A model generated the notes under the pieces. That model saw only the letters and a list, made by a program, of their open reading frames with translations, did not search any database and was not told the origin of the DNA. Shown here piece by piece: positions 8,695-19,600 of a DNA stretch of 64,000 bases. This stretch comes from an uncultured Methylococcaceae bacterium (GTDB lineage Bacteria; Pseudomonadota; Gammaproteobacteria; Methylococcales; Methylomonadaceae). The first letter of the stretch is position 1; each line of letters opens with the position of its first letter. The position numbers were made by a program, and so were the translations under genes. The DNA lies in assembly GCA_903945375.1 (NCBI GenBank), contig CAJAVP010000035.1, positions 1 to 64,000 of the forward strand. Direction: 5' to 3'.

Positions 8695-11600
8695 ATGACT
8701 GATATTTCTCACTTTCGTCCAATCATTCCGCTGTCTGTCGAAAGCCCTGCAATATGGCCAGGTCTAGCAGGTTGTGCAGATGCCTTAGCACTTGCTCATG
8801 CGATTCAAAATGAAAATCGGCTGTTTGTCATTGTTATGTCAGATAATCAAGCCGCATTACGTCTTGAGCAAGAGCTGGCTTTTTTTTTACAAGGCAAACA
8901 CCCCATCCTGTATTTTCCCGATTGGGAAACCTTACCTTACGATGTTTTTTCACCGTTACCCGAGATTACCTCTGAGCGACTGAAAACACTTGCCTTATTA
9001 CCCGAGGTCAAACGCGGCGCGTTGATTGTCTCCGTTGCCACCTTGATGCACCGGCTTGCGCCTCGCGAACATGTATTGGCGCATTGTTTTTCACTCAAAG
9101 TTGGCGATACGTTCAATCTTGAACTAAATCGCATTAAACTGGAAAGTGTTGGCTATCAATGCGTCTCGCAGGTTTATCAACATGCAGAATTTGCGGTGCG
9201 AGGGGCGATTGTTGATTTATTTCCAATGGGTAGCCGTTTGCCGTTTCGTATCGAATTATTCGATGAATACATTGAGTCTATTCGCACCTTTGACCCTGAA
9301 AATCAGCGTTCATTGGATAAAATCGAGCAAATCCAATTATTTCCTGCCCGAGAATTTCCCTTCACCGATGCAGCGATCAAATTGTTCCGACAAGCTTTTC
9401 GTGAACGATTCCCCAATGTTTCCGCGCAAAATAACTTATATGTCGATGTCAGCAAAGGAATTGCGCCCAGCGGGATTGAATATTATCTGCCATTATTTGT
9501 TGAGCAAACGGCAAGTTTATTTGATTATCTGCCTGCTAGCGCGGTGTTCGTGCTATTGCCCAGCTTTGTCACACTTGCCGAGGCTTTTTATAGCGAGGCG
9601 GAAGAGCGTTTTGAGCAACGGAAATATGACGTAGAAAGACCACTGCTTGCACCCGATGCGTTGTTTTTGTCCGCCGACGTGCTACAACAAAAAACGACGG
9701 CTTTTGCGCGTATCCAATTTGATGACAGCTTACCGAGTCAGCCTTTTCAAAGGTTGCCCGATTTAACCATTAACAGTAAACAAGACCAACCGGCTTTACG
9801 CTTAAAACAGTTTATCGACACTTTTGCAGGCAAGGTGTTATTTGTCGCTGAATCCGCCGGTCGACGCGAAGCCTTATCGGAAAAATTGCGCCAGGACAAA
9901 ATTAGCACCACGCCCGTGGATAATTGGCAGGCGTTTTTAACTGCAAAACAATCGCCTTGCTTAATGGTTGCGCCGATTGATAACGGCATATGGCTAGAGC
10001 ACTCAGACTGGGTCGATCAAGCCATTGCCATCATCACTGAAACCGCTTTATCGGGTGAAAAAGTTCAACAACGCCGTCGTCGTCGAAAATCGGCTGCGCG
10101 TGAATTAGAAGCGATAATTAATAATCTCACCGAGCTGACTATTGGCTCGCCGGTGGTACATCAAGAGCATGGCGTAGGACGTTATTTAGGCTTACAAACC
10201 TTAAAAATTGGCAGTATTGATGCCGAATTTCTCATGCTTGAATATGCCAATAACGATAAGCTGTATGTGCCGGTTTCGATGCTACACGTTATTGGTCGTT
10301 ACACTGGCATGAGTCCAGAAACCGCACCGTTACACAAGCTGGGCAGTGACCAATGGAGTAAGGCGAAGAAAAAAGCCATTGAACGCATTCGCGACGTGGC
10401 GGTCGAGCTGTTGGAAATTCATGCTAAACGCGCCTTACAACAGGGTCATGCGTTTGCGGTGGACAATGCCGAATACCAAGCCTTTGCCGAGGCGTTTCCC
10501 TTTGAAGAAACACCCGATCAGCACACCGCAATCGAGGCGATACGTGAGGATATGGCCTGTCCACAGCCGATGGATCGTGTGATTTGTGGTGATGTTGGCT
10601 TTGGTAAAACGGAAGTGTCTATGCGGGCGGCATTCATTGCCGTGCAAAGCGGTAAGCAAGTGGCGGTTCTCGTGCCGACAACCTTATTGGCACAACAGCA
10701 TTATCAAAATTTCTGTGATCGTTTTGCAGATTGGCCGGTGCGAGTCGAAGTCATATCGCGCTTTGTTAGCCCTAAACAACAAAAAGACATTATTGAGGCA
10801 CTGGCTCAGGGGAAGGTCGATATCGTCATCGGTACGCATACTTTACTGTCCAAAACCATAAAATACCAAGCGTTAGGACTGGTTATTATTGATGAAGAGC
10901 ATCGTTTTGGTGTGCGTCAAAAAGAATATTTCAAAAAGCTGCGCCATGAGTTGGATATGCTGACCTTAACGGCAACACCGATTCCTCGCACCTTAAATAT
11001 GGCGATGTCGGGTTTGCGAGACATTTCGATTATTGCCAGTCCACCACCTAATCGACATGCCATTAAAACCTTCATCAGCACCTGGGTCGATGCACAAATA
11101 AAAGAAGCGTGTCTGCGTGAAATCAAACGCGGCGGACAAGTCTTTTTTCTACATAATGATGTGAAATCAATGAGCAAAATGGCGCGTGATTTAGAAGCAT
11201 TAATCCCTGAAGCACGTATTGAAATGGCGCATGGGCAAATGCCAGAACGCGAGTTAGAGCGTATCATGCTCGATTTTTACCATCAGCGTTTTAATCTGTT
11301 ACTGTGCTCCACGATCATCGAAAGTGGTATCGATATTCCCAGTGCGAATACGATTATCATCAACCGTGCTGACAAATTAGGCTTGGCGCAATTGCACCAA
11401 CTACGTGGACGAGTAGGTCGTTCACACCACCGTGCTTATGCGTATTTTATCGTGCCACCCCAAAATCTGATGACCAAAGATGCCATTAAACGTTTGGAAG
11501 CCGTTGAAACCTCGGGGGAGTTAGGGGCTGGATTTATGCTGTCATCCCATGATTTAGAAATTCGCGGCGCGGGTGAATTGCTGGGCGATGATCAAAGCGG

Positions 11601-12141
11601 ACAAATTCAAGAAATCGGTTTTACCTTATACACTGAATTATTGGAACGAGCGGTCAATGCCTTAAAATCAGGCAAACAACCGGAGCTTGATACACCGATG
11701 GATAAAGGGCCAGAGGTGGATTTACAAACGGCAGCGTTAATCCCTGAAGACTATTTACCGGATATACACGCTCGCTTGGTGTTGTATAAGCGTATTGCCA
11801 GCACCGAAACGACAGATGAGTTGCGTGAGTTACAGATTGAAATGATTGATCGCTTTGGCCTACTGCCCGAGCCGGTCAAAACCTTATTCAGTGTCGCAGA
11901 ATTAAAACAGTTAGCCGAGCAACTTGGCATCAAAAAAATAGAAGCGCATAGTAGCGGCGGCAGTTTAGTGTTTAAAGGAAATCCGCAAATTAATACGGAA
12001 CAGTTGATTCGTTTAATTCAAATGCAAGCTCAGGTTTACAAATTCGATGGTGCGGATAAACTAAGATTTATCACGCCATTTACCAGCACAGAACAAAAAC
12101 TGGATTTCCTGCGTGAGCTAATTACCCAATTGACGTTATAG
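8695..12141 (+). CDS. mfd: Transcription-repair coupling factor Mfd
   Basis: ATP-dependent translocase that removes RNA polymerase stalled at DNA lesions and recruits UvrA. Domains in order: UvrB-like N-terminal region, RNA-polymerase interaction domain (HQEHGVGRYLGL, about residues 487-500), and the two RecG-like motor domains. Walker A is GDVGFGKTEVS near residue 635, the DEEH box near 732, and the translocation motif GRVGRSHHRAYAYF near 905. The C-terminal UvrA-regulating domain follows. At 1148 residues it is full length. It starts 170 bases after bamD, and DUF2058 follows within seven bases, suggesting those two are cotranscribed. Confidence 0.97.
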   Translation: MTDISHFRPIIPLSVESPAIWPGLAGCADALALAHAIQNENRLFVIVMSDNQAALRLEQELAFFLQGKHPILYFPDWETLPYDVFSPLPEITSERLKTLALLPEVKRGALIVSVATLMHRLAPREHVLAHCFSLKVGDTFNLELNRIKLESVGYQCVSQVYQHAEFAVRGAIVDLFPMGSRLPFRIELFDEYIESIRTFDPENQRSLDKIEQIQLFPAREFPFTDAAIKLFRQAFRERFPNVSAQNNLYVDVSKGIAPSGIEYYLPLFVEQTASLFDYLPASAVFVLLPSFVTLAEAFYSEAEERFEQRKYDVERPLLAPDALFLSADVLQQKTTAFARIQFDDSLPSQPFQRLPDLTINSKQDQPALRLKQFIDTFAGKVLFVAESAGRREALSEKLRQDKISTTPVDNWQAFLTAKQSPCLMVAPIDNGIWLEHSDWVDQAIAIITETALSGEKVQQRRRRRKSAARELEAIINNLTELTIGSPVVHQEHGVGRYLGLQTLKIGSIDAEFLMLEYANNDKLYVPVSMLHVIGRYTGMSPETAPLHKLGSDQWSKAKKKAIERIRDVAVELLEIHAKRALQQGHAFAVDNAEYQAFAEAFPFEETPDQHTAIEAIREDMACPQPMDRVICGDVGFGKTEVSMRAAFIAVQSGKQVAVLVPTTLLAQQHYQNFCDRFADWPVRVEVISRFVSPKQQKDIIEALAQGKVDIVIGTHTLLSKTIKYQALGLVIIDEEHRFGVRQKEYFKKLRHELDMLTLTATPIPRTLNMAMSGLRDISIIASPPPNRHAIKTFISTWVDAQIKEACLREIKRGGQVFFLHNDVKSMSKMARDLEALIPEARIEMAHGQMPERELERIMLDFYHQRFNLLLCSTIIESGIDIPSANTIIINRADKLGLAQLHQLRGRVGRSHHRAYAYFIVPPQNLMTKDAIKRLEAVETSGELGAGFMLSSHDLEIRGAGELLGDDQSGQIQEIGFTLYTELLERAVNALKSGKQPELDTPMDKGPEVDLQTAALIPEDYLPDIHARLVLYKRIASTETTDELRELQIEMIDRFGLLPEPVKTLFSVAELKQLAEQLGIKKIEAHSSGGSLVFKGNPQINTEQLIRLIQMQAQVYKFDGADKLRFITPFTSTEQKLDFLRELITQLTL

Positions 12142-12148
12142 GCGAATC

Positions 12149-12703
12149 ATGAGCAAACAAAAATTATCGCTACAAGAACAATTATTAAAATCGGGCTTGG
12201 TGAGTAGTGCTAAAGCCAAAACCGTACAAGCGGATAAACGCAAACAATCCCAGATGCAGCGTAAAAACAATGTGTTTGTTGTTGATGAAGCAAAAGCATT
12301 GGCCTTAAAAGCGCAGGCTGAAAAAGTCGAAAAAGATCGAGAACTCAACCAATTGCGCCAACAACAGGAAGAACAAAAGCAATTAGCAGCACAAATCAAA
12401 CAATTAATTGAGCAAAACCGCGTTGACTCGTCGCAAGGTGATGTGGCTTATCATTTTAATGATCAGAGTCGAATGAAAACCCTGTATGTGACGGAATCTA
12501 TGCGTTTACAGCTGATTAATGGGCACTATGCCATCGTTAGATATAGCGATGCGTATGCAATTGTCGCTTATGATGTTGCAGAAAAAATAGCCTTGCGTGA
12601 TACACATTGCGTTGTTTTACTAAATTCCCCAACGCCAAACGCTAATCCATCAGAAAAAGATCCGTATGCGGCTTATCAAATACCGGATGATTTGATTTGG
12701 TAA
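12149..12703 (+). CDS. DUF2058 (YaiL-like) nucleoprotein/polysome-associated family protein
   Basis: A 184-residue, strongly charged, cytoplasmic protein of the DUF2058/YaiL family. The N-terminal 90 residues are rich in K, Q and E and predicted helical or coiled coil (LSLQEQLLKSGLVSS, then a KRKQSQMQRK stretch). The C-terminal part carries the conserved YHFNDQSRMKTLYV and QLINGHYAIVRY motifs. The molecular role of the family is not established. It lies seven bases after mfd and ends exactly where the convergent GGDEF gene ends, with no intergenic base. Confidence 0.85.
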   Translation: MSKQKLSLQEQLLKSGLVSSAKAKTVQADKRKQSQMQRKNNVFVVDEAKALALKAQAEKVEKDRELNQLRQQQEEQKQLAAQIKQLIEQNRVDSSQGDVAYHFNDQSRMKTLYVTESMRLQLINGHYAIVRYSDAYAIVAYDVAEKIALRDTHCVVLLNSPTPNANPSEKDPYAAYQIPDDLIW

Positions 12704-14305
12704 TCAGCTAATACAGCATTGATTTCGTCCCAATGTTTTTGCACGATATAAGGCGGCATCCGCACGAGCAAAGGCGGTCTCATGTAAGTCGCCTTTGAGA
12801 AATTGTGTAATGCCGCCGGAAATAGTGACAGAAATAGCCATATCCTCTAAATTTATCTGGCTTTGTTCAATGCGACAACGTAGTTTATGCGCCAATTTAA
12901 ATGCGGATTGTTTATTCGTATGAGGTAATAACATCGTAAATTCTTCACCGCCAAATCGGGCAACAAAATCCGTTTCACGACAATTGACGACTAACATATT
13001 GGCGATAAAGGCCAGTACTTGATCGCCAACCTGATGTCCATATTGATCATTAATGTTTTTAAAATGATCAATATCCCAAATCAACAAACAGAGTGGCGTG
13101 TGGTAGCGCAGCCAAGAGGCCATGTCTGTTTTTACGCGTTCATTATACGCATAACGATTGGGTAGCCCCGTCAATGGATCGATGGAGGCTTGTCTGCTTG
13201 CAGTCTGTAGTCGACATTTTAAATCAGTCGTTTCATGCTCCATCTCATTAAGCCTCAGACATAATTCGGTTAATGCGTGTTGCGCCTGTTCTCGCTCAAT
13301 AATCTCCTGCTTTCTATGCAATTGAATTTCTTGTGTTATTTGTTTTATCTGTGAGGATATAATGTCTTTTAAAGGTTCTAGTTGGGTAGCGTTTAGCGAG
13401 TAAATTTGCAATTCATTCATTTGTTCAGAAACCGAATCATCTAATTTATTTCGGTTCAAACTGAGTCGTATTGCGGCATTACTTGAACCGGTTACCGCTT
13501 TGCCTAATTCGGCTAATTGATCAGTGATTTGGGCAAGAAATAGATCAATTTCTTGTTGCTTAGGTTTATTTTCGCTACCTAACTCAAGTAAAAAAGCGAC
13601 GATATCTTCTAGCAAGGAATCATTGATACTATCCGTTTCATCAATCTTTAATTGCACTTTTAACAATGCTGCATGGTCGCGTAATGTCTCTGGAATATCC
13701 ATTCTCTCAAGAAAATCGAGAAAGTATTGTGTTATTTTTTTGCTGCTAGGCGCGGTCGCAATAGCAGAGACAAGCGTGGAATTTCCTGATACAGAAATAG
13801 GCTCATTGGCCAACATCTTATTGATACTAGAAAACAATTCTTGTTCATCATGCCAAGATTCAGGGGTGTTTTGCAGATCTAATAACGCAAGTTGCTGACG
13901 TTCTAGCGGATATCGTTGCTGTAAAAAAGCAAAGAGTAAGGCAGGATCACCTTGTTGCACACTTTGTTTAGGCGGGGGGATAGTAGGTGACTCTGTTAAC
14001 TGGACGGCTTTATAATTGGTGAGTGCTTCAGAGATAGAATCTAATTCACGCTTTAATTCAGCGCTATTTAAGCCAGCCTTAATGCTGTGACGAATACGTT
14101 GAAGGTTTGGTTCTAATTGTGGGTCAAATCCGGATGCCACAATTGCCAGTCTAACAATCACGCTACAAAGAAGATTTTGATCTTCTTTGTGCGTTTGTTC
14201 TAACTGCTCTTGCTGGTCTAGCAAGTTTAAATACTTTTCTCGCCAAGGATCGTTTGATTGCTCGCCATCTTTATTGCGATTAGAAAATTTGCTTAAAAAT
14301 GTCAT
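12704..14305 (-). CDS. Diguanylate cyclase with N-terminal helical region
   Basis: Makes cyclic di-GMP. The C-terminal GGDEF domain (about residues 365-533) has the active motif RFGGEEF near residue 452, and the substrate-binding DPLTGLPNR at its start. An RxxD autoinhibitory I-site, RETD, lies five residues before GGEEF, so product inhibition is expected. The 360-residue N-terminus has no domain I can name. It is acidic and helical, with a coiled coil at about 320-365 just before the GGDEF, and has no transmembrane segment, so the enzyme should be cytoplasmic. Its input signal is unknown. It is convergent with DUF2058, and a separate transcript from dsbA. Confidence 0.9.
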   Translation of the reverse strand: MTFLSKFSNRNKDGEQSNDPWREKYLNLLDQQEQLEQTHKEDQNLLCSVIVRLAIVASGFDPQLEPNLQRIRHSIKAGLNSAELKRELDSISEALTNYKAVQLTESPTIPPPKQSVQQGDPALLFAFLQQRYPLERQQLALLDLQNTPESWHDEQELFSSINKMLANEPISVSGNSTLVSAIATAPSSKKITQYFLDFLERMDIPETLRDHAALLKVQLKIDETDSINDSLLEDIVAFLLELGSENKPKQQEIDLFLAQITDQLAELGKAVTGSSNAAIRLSLNRNKLDDSVSEQMNELQIYSLNATQLEPLKDIISSQIKQITQEIQLHRKQEIIEREQAQHALTELCLRLNEMEHETTDLKCRLQTASRQASIDPLTGLPNRYAYNERVKTDMASWLRYHTPLCLLIWDIDHFKNINDQYGHQVGDQVLAFIANMLVVNCRETDFVARFGGEEFTMLLPHTNKQSAFKLAHKLRCRIEQSQINLEDMAISVTISGGITQFLKGDLHETAFARADAALYRAKTLGRNQCCIS

Positions 14306-14375
14306 GGCTCTGATACCTTAGGAAGGAAGTTCAATATGTGAGCGTAATTAACATCCTTTGCTCGCTCCGTGCTTT

Positions 14376-14996
14376 TTATTTTGTAACGCTTTCTTTCTTG
14401 ATAAGGCTATCCATGACGTCTATCATTTTTTCATGGGTACCAGCCAAGGGGCCATTGGTCAAATATTTACCATTCACTATGATGGCAGGAACGCCGGAGA
14501 TGCCATAACGTGCAGCAATCGCGGGGGCTTGACGCATCTTAGAATCTACAGCAAAAGAATTAAAAGCCTCATGAAATTGGCCCTCATCGACACCGTGTGC
14601 GACAAAGAATTTAGCCAGTGCGGCTTCGGTATCTAGCTTTTCCTTTTTTTCTTGAATCGCATCAAACAGATCGGCATGAACCTTATCAACAACACCTAAC
14701 GCTTCTGCAACAAAATAAGCTTTTGCATGTTTGCCCCATAGCTCACTAAATACTGCTGGTTGGCGGATAAATTCAACATTTTTGGGTAATTTTTTTAACC
14801 ATGACGTTAATACAGGCTCAAAACCATAACAGTGAGGACAGCCGTACCAGAAAAATTCGATGACTTCTATTTTATCGGCATGTTGGGTAGGTTGCGCCGG
14901 TGTTAAGGTTTCATACCCTTGAGCCTCTGCTTTGACTAATACAGGGCTTGAAAAAAGCGCGATCATTAAGCCGCATAAAGCGATATGTTTAAACAT
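14376..14996 (-). CDS. dsbA: Periplasmic thiol:disulfide oxidoreductase DsbA
   Basis: Introduces disulfide bonds into exported proteins. A signal peptide occupies about residues 1-24 (hydrophobic ALCGLMIALFSS). The thioredoxin-fold active site is C53-P-H-C56 in FFWYGCPHCYGFEP. The cis-proline loop is SGVPAIIVNGKY near residue 170. At 206 residues it matches DsbA. It lies next to the cytochrome c4 gene and engB, the same trio found together in Pseudomonas and related genera. Disulfides introduced by DsbA are also relevant to cytochrome c maturation. Confidence 0.94.
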   Translation of the reverse strand: MFKHIALCGLMIALFSSPVLVKAEAQGYETLTPAQPTQHADKIEVIEFFWYGCPHCYGFEPVLTSWLKKLPKNVEFIRQPAVFSELWGKHAKAYFVAEALGVVDKVHADLFDAIQEKKEKLDTEAALAKFFVAHGVDEGQFHEAFNSFAVDSKMRQAPAIAARYGISGVPAIIVNGKYLTNGPLAGTHEKMIDVMDSLIKKESVTK

Positions 14997-15084
14997 AAGG
15001 TGGTTTCCAAAAAAATAGCAAAAAGAGTGGTCGTGTCGTGTGCCGCACTTTTTTACGTAAAAGCAAACACGTTGATTGTTAGAA

Positions 15085-15762
15085 TTATTGGTTATGCATC
15101 ATCGAAATACGATAAGCAACCGCTTTTATTTCTTCATCCGTCATTTTTTTTGCAATCATGTGCATCATATTTTCAGGATTGTTACTGCGCTTGCCTAACT
15201 TGAAATCGGTTAATGCTTTAATGAGGTAATCTGCATGTTGGGCGTTTAAAGACGGGAAAGCGGCGGGTTGATTGCCCTCGCCCAAAGGCCCATGACAGGC
15301 AATACACGCGGAAACTTCGCGGGTCAGATCGCCATTGCGATACAAATCGGCGCCTTGGCTGAGCATAGCCTTTAATGCATCCTCAGATTTTGCAGGACTC
15401 TGGCTATCGTCATCCTCATCGTCTGATAGTTTTGGTTGCGTATTGATAGACACTTTTTGCTGCTCATAGTAAGCGGCAATATCCTCCATATCGGCATCGG
15501 ATAAGGTCGTCGCTAAACTCGACATCATCGGATCTTTACGCGTACCGTCTTTAAAAGCATGTAATTGTTTTGTTAAATAGGATGCATGTTGCTGGGCAAG
15601 CTTTGGGAATGTTGATACCATGCTATTGCCGTGTTCCCCGTGGCAACTTACGCAGGATGCAGATTTTTCTTTTCCTTCATCGCTATTACCTTCTGCATGT
15701 AACAAACTTGAAGTACCGGCGAACGCCAGAATTATTGAAAATGCCAGCCATTTTTTGTTCAT
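15085..15762 (-). CDS. Diheme cytochrome c4
   Basis: Periplasmic or membrane-attached electron carrier, in this family usually feeding terminal oxidases. I start it at the ATG at 15762, giving 225 residues with a clean signal peptide (MNKKWLAFSIILAFAGTSS, cleavage near HAEG); the frame is open for 43 codons more but that part is not signal-like. Two CxxCH heme sites are present, C37-VSC-H41 and C153-IAC-H157, one in each half of an internally duplicated fold. Methionines at about 79-80 and 199-202 can act as axial ligands. An acidic linker (DDEDDD at about 114-119) joins the halves and is longer than I expect. The divergent engB starts 104 bases away. Confidence 0.92.
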   Translation of the reverse strand: MNKKWLAFSIILAFAGTSSLLHAEGNSDEGKEKSASCVSCHGEHGNSMVSTFPKLAQQHASYLTKQLHAFKDGTRKDPMMSSLATTLSDADMEDIAAYYEQQKVSINTQPKLSDDEDDDSQSPAKSEDALKAMLSQGADLYRNGDLTREVSACIACHGPLGEGNQPAAFPSLNAQHADYLIKALTDFKLGKRSNNPENMMHMIAKKMTDEEIKAVAYRISMMHNQ

Positions 15763-15866
15763 CAGTTTCCCCATTGGAATAGTGTTTATTTGACAGCCCT
15801 TGAATTTGAAGACCATTTCAGTCAACCCAAATTCTACCTTAATTAACCCGCTTAGGCGAGGTAACG

Positions 15867-16493
15867 ATGAACCCAATTTATAACCAAGCAAAATTTATTA
15901 TCAGCTCACCCAATTTACAACACACACCTGCCGATGAAGGTCAAGAAGTCGCCTTCGCTGGTCGTTCTAACGCGGGTAAGTCCAGTGCCATTAACACCCT
16001 AACGCGCCAAAATTCATTGGCACGTACCAGTAAAACACCAGGCAGAACACAAATGCTCAATTTTTTTGAAATCAACGCCGAGCAACGCTTTGTTGATTTG
16101 CCGGGTTATGGTTACGCAAGAGTACCACTGGATATCAAACAAAAATGGCATAAATTGATGGAAAACTATTTTATGCACCGCAAATCATTATGCGGCATCG
16201 TGTTGGTAATGGATGTCCGCCACCCCTTAACCGAGTTCGACCAACAAATGATTAGCTGGTGCTGCCACACGGGTTTGCCAATGCATATTTTGTTAACTAA
16301 GGCGGATAAACTAACGCATGGTGCAGGAAAAAACACCTTATTGCAGGTACAAAAAACCTTAAAAGATATTGAGATACCGTTAACGATTCAATTATTTTCA
16401 GCATTAAAAAAGATCGGGATTGATGAGGCACATATTGCGCTGGATCATTTGTTTGGCAGAGCAGACGAGACGATATTAGACATCAATCCATAA
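15867..16493 (+). CDS. engB: Ribosome biogenesis GTPase EngB/YihA
   Basis: Small GTPase required for 50S subunit assembly and cell division. The P-loop is GRSNAGKSS at residues 32-40, G3 is DLPGYGYA near residue 75, and G4 is TKAD near residue 142. At 208 residues it matches the family. It is transcribed away from cytochrome c4 and dsbA, a conserved neighbourhood. The terminator-like hairpin after its stop is better oriented for the RTX gene that approaches from the other side. Confidence 0.95.
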   Translation: MNPIYNQAKFIISSPNLQHTPADEGQEVAFAGRSNAGKSSAINTLTRQNSLARTSKTPGRTQMLNFFEINAEQRFVDLPGYGYARVPLDIKQKWHKLMENYFMHRKSLCGIVLVMDVRHPLTEFDQQMISWCCHTGLPMHILLTKADKLTHGAGKNTLLQVQKTLKDIEIPLTIQLFSALKKIGIDEAHIALDHLFGRADETILDINP

Positions 16494-16525
16494 CGCACCA
16501 CCGATTCGTTTCCTCTTAACGATAA

Positions 16526-16560
16526 AAGCCGTTTATGGTTATGGCGACCACAAACGGCTT
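16526..16560 (-). terminator. Intrinsic terminator of the RTX gene, possibly bidirectional
   Basis: A 14-base stem (arms 16526-16539 and 16547-16560, one G-U wobble) with a seven-base loop. Read on the minus strand the stem AAGCCGTTTGTGGT / ACCATAAACGGCTT is followed by TTTTATC, a usable U-tract. On the plus strand the tail is poor. It lies 67 bases behind the RTX stop and 33 behind the engB stop. Confidence 0.7.
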
Positions 16561-16626
16561 ATTAGGTAGATTTAAACGATATTCTTACCACCATCAGTTT
16601 CCTTTTGGGTCACTGATGTTTTTGAG

Positions 16627-19600
16627 CTACAAAATAAAACTGCTCGCTGATAATGCAGGGTTGCCCAGCACGTAAACTTCAATATCGGTCAGACCGTCGC
16701 CATTAATGTCCGCCAGCACTAAGCCTTCTGTTACATCGTAGCGCACCTGACCGGCCTCGCCGGTAAAATCAGTGATGATAAATTGAAACGCTTGATCCCC
16801 CGTTAAAACCTGATTAGCATCGATCAGTGATAAGTCGATTTTATCGCCTTGTGCTGTACTAAAGTCTGTAATTTCATCGTGATAGAACGAACCGGGGGAG
16901 CTATCCCAAACGCTACTGAAGGCAAATTGATCGACACCACTCCCGCCGGTTAATTCATCTTTACCGAGTCCACCCAGTAAATAATCATTGCCTTCATCGC
17001 CACTTAACTGATCATCCCCTGCTCTACCATCTAGGCGATCATTACCCACACCGCCAGCTAACGTATCATTACCCGATGTACCAGGAATGGTATCGTTACT
17101 CGGCGTTCCTGTGTTTGTCGAACCTGCTGTTAATTTTATGTCGCGACCGGAAAAGGTAAATGCGCTTACGTCATAACTGCCTTTGAGTTGAATAGTGACA
17201 TCCGCACCAGGCGTTCCTTCTGTACCAATATAGAGCGTGGATAGGTTAGCTGTGTTATCGACAGCTAATTGCACTTGATTTGCCAGTACGGCGCTGCCAT
17301 CACCTTGAATAACGCTTCCCGTAAAGCTGCTGCCAATAATACGCAGGGTATCGCCAACTGCGGCATCTTGGATGACATCTATACCATTTCCTGAGGCATT
17401 GTAGACAAAAATGTCATTCCCAGAGCCGCCTGTTATGAGGTCTCTGCCGCCATATCCAGTAATAATATCGTTGCCTTCACGACCATTAAGAATGTCATCA
17501 TTGCCGCCGCCATTAAATCGATCTGCTCCTGAGCCGGTAGTAAAATTGTATTGTTCAAAACCATAGTATTGGACAGAATTTAAACGCTCACCATCCGCCC
17601 AAGTGTACCATCCGTAACCATTATCAGTGCCCGTAACCGAAAACTTTGAACTTGAGAAATCGAAGGTTAAGACATCACTACCATCCCCTCCATTAGCTGT
17701 ATGTACGCCTTGTCCCAGCAGTACATTGTCGTTACCTGATCTCGTGTCGATAGTGTTATTACCACGTATTGCCTGCGTGTTAATCGTATCTGCACCAAAG
17801 CCGGTTGTGAGTGAAATGCTTTCAATACCCGTTAATTTGGTGCCATTGCCGGTTAACGTACCCCCGCTACTGGTCAACTTCAGTTTTAACGCGGTTGTTG
17901 CGCCACTGTAATCAGCAATCCAGCGATCAAAGCCATTACCGCCACTGATAACATCGATACCACCTGAACCATATAGCGCATCATTACCATCCAAGCCTGT
18001 TAGCACGTCATTATTGCCACCGCCATACAGTTTGTCTGCTGCGCTACCACCTTTCAGGTTAAAACTTTCATAGTTTATAAAACTAACCGATGTCGTTGAT
18101 AAATTGTCCATATATTTAAACCAGCCATAACCGAGGTCATAGCGATCTATCGACGAACCGAACGCACTGTAATCAACGATAAGGGTATCAAGACCCTCTC
18201 CACCATCAGTATTGTCGATACCTTTGCCAAGATTGACGGAATCATTGCCTTTACCCGTATTGACTACGTCGTTAGTGGCATAACTATTGTTGTCGATAAC
18301 CTCATTGCCAGCACCTGTACTAAGGCGTAAACCTTCAATGCCTAAGATAGAATAACCGATACCACCTTGTATGCTGGTTTGTCCGGCACTGGTATCAATT
18401 GAGAGTGAAGTTGTATCTGTTGAGGTATCGGCTTCCCAAAAATCGATGCCATCGCCGCCATTAATCGTTGCCTTGCCAGTGCTGCTATTTAGCCAGTCAT
18501 CACCTTTGTTGCCCGTTAAGCTATCTGCACCAGAAAATCCTCGTAACGTATCATCCGCTGATCCACCCATCAGGGTGAATCGATCAACACCATAATAATC
18601 CAGCTGATCGCTGCTACCTGACACGAAGCGATACCATCCATAACCTTGGTCTGACCATGTAATTGGTTTTGCCGTGTCACTCCAATCCATGATGAGCGCA
18701 TCATCCCCATTACCCGCATTCAGCCAGTCTTTGCCACGACCTGTAGTGATGCTATCGTTGCCCTCTCCCGTGTCAAAACTATCGTTATAAATACCTTTAT
18801 TGGCAACAAAGGTATCTTCACCGACACCAGTCGTCGCATTGATTTGCTCAATACCTGACAACTTCGCGCCCGTATTGGCGGTTTGTTTGGCAGCATTAAT
18901 ATTAACGCTAATGTTGGTTATATTACTGCTGTAATTAAATTGCCAAGTGTCTGTGCCCTCGCCGCCATCAATGCTATCGATACCATCATAACCAGACAGG
19001 ATATCATTTCCCTTTAAGCCAACTAGATTGTCATTAGCGTTTCCGCCATAGAGCTTATCATTACCCAGCCCACCTGTGATATCGAACCGTTCAATGCTGT
19101 AATAATCGACATAAGTGCTTGATTCGCCAGTATCTCGATAACGCATCCAGCCATAGCCTTGATCGCTGCGATAAATATCACTAGCCAATGAGCTGTAATT
19201 AAGTGTCAATAAATCATTACCTTCACCCGCATTAACATTATCAAAACCTAAGCCTGGGCGAATATTGTCGTCTCCCAGTGCCGTGCTAATGACATCGTTA
19301 CCACTAAGGACTGACGTATTAATACTATCGTTGCCAAACCCTGTTGTAATCGAGAGTGCCTCAATATTACTGACTTTAGCACCTGATGCGACCACATTGT
19401 AAACAGCCCCATCTGCCAGTAAATTAACGGTGGTATTAACACCTAATGCACTGTAATCGACGATCCATGTATCAACGCCGACGCCGCCATCGATGACATC
19501 GGCACCTAAGTAACTTCGCAAGACATCATTGCCTGCCTTGCCTTGTAATCTATCCGCATTATTACTGCCTCGAAGGTCATCGTTTTCGCCGCCTCCCGTA

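Noticed and set aside
16580-16622. CATCAGT/ACTGATG hairpin directly behind the RTX stop as terminator
   Set aside because: The stem is only seven bases with a 15-base loop, and the stronger hairpin at 16526-16560 follows.
17627-17911. 94-codon plus-strand frame inside the RTX gene
   Set aside because: It is a by-product of the Gly/Asp-rich repeats read on the opposite strand, with no ribosome-binding site or family features.
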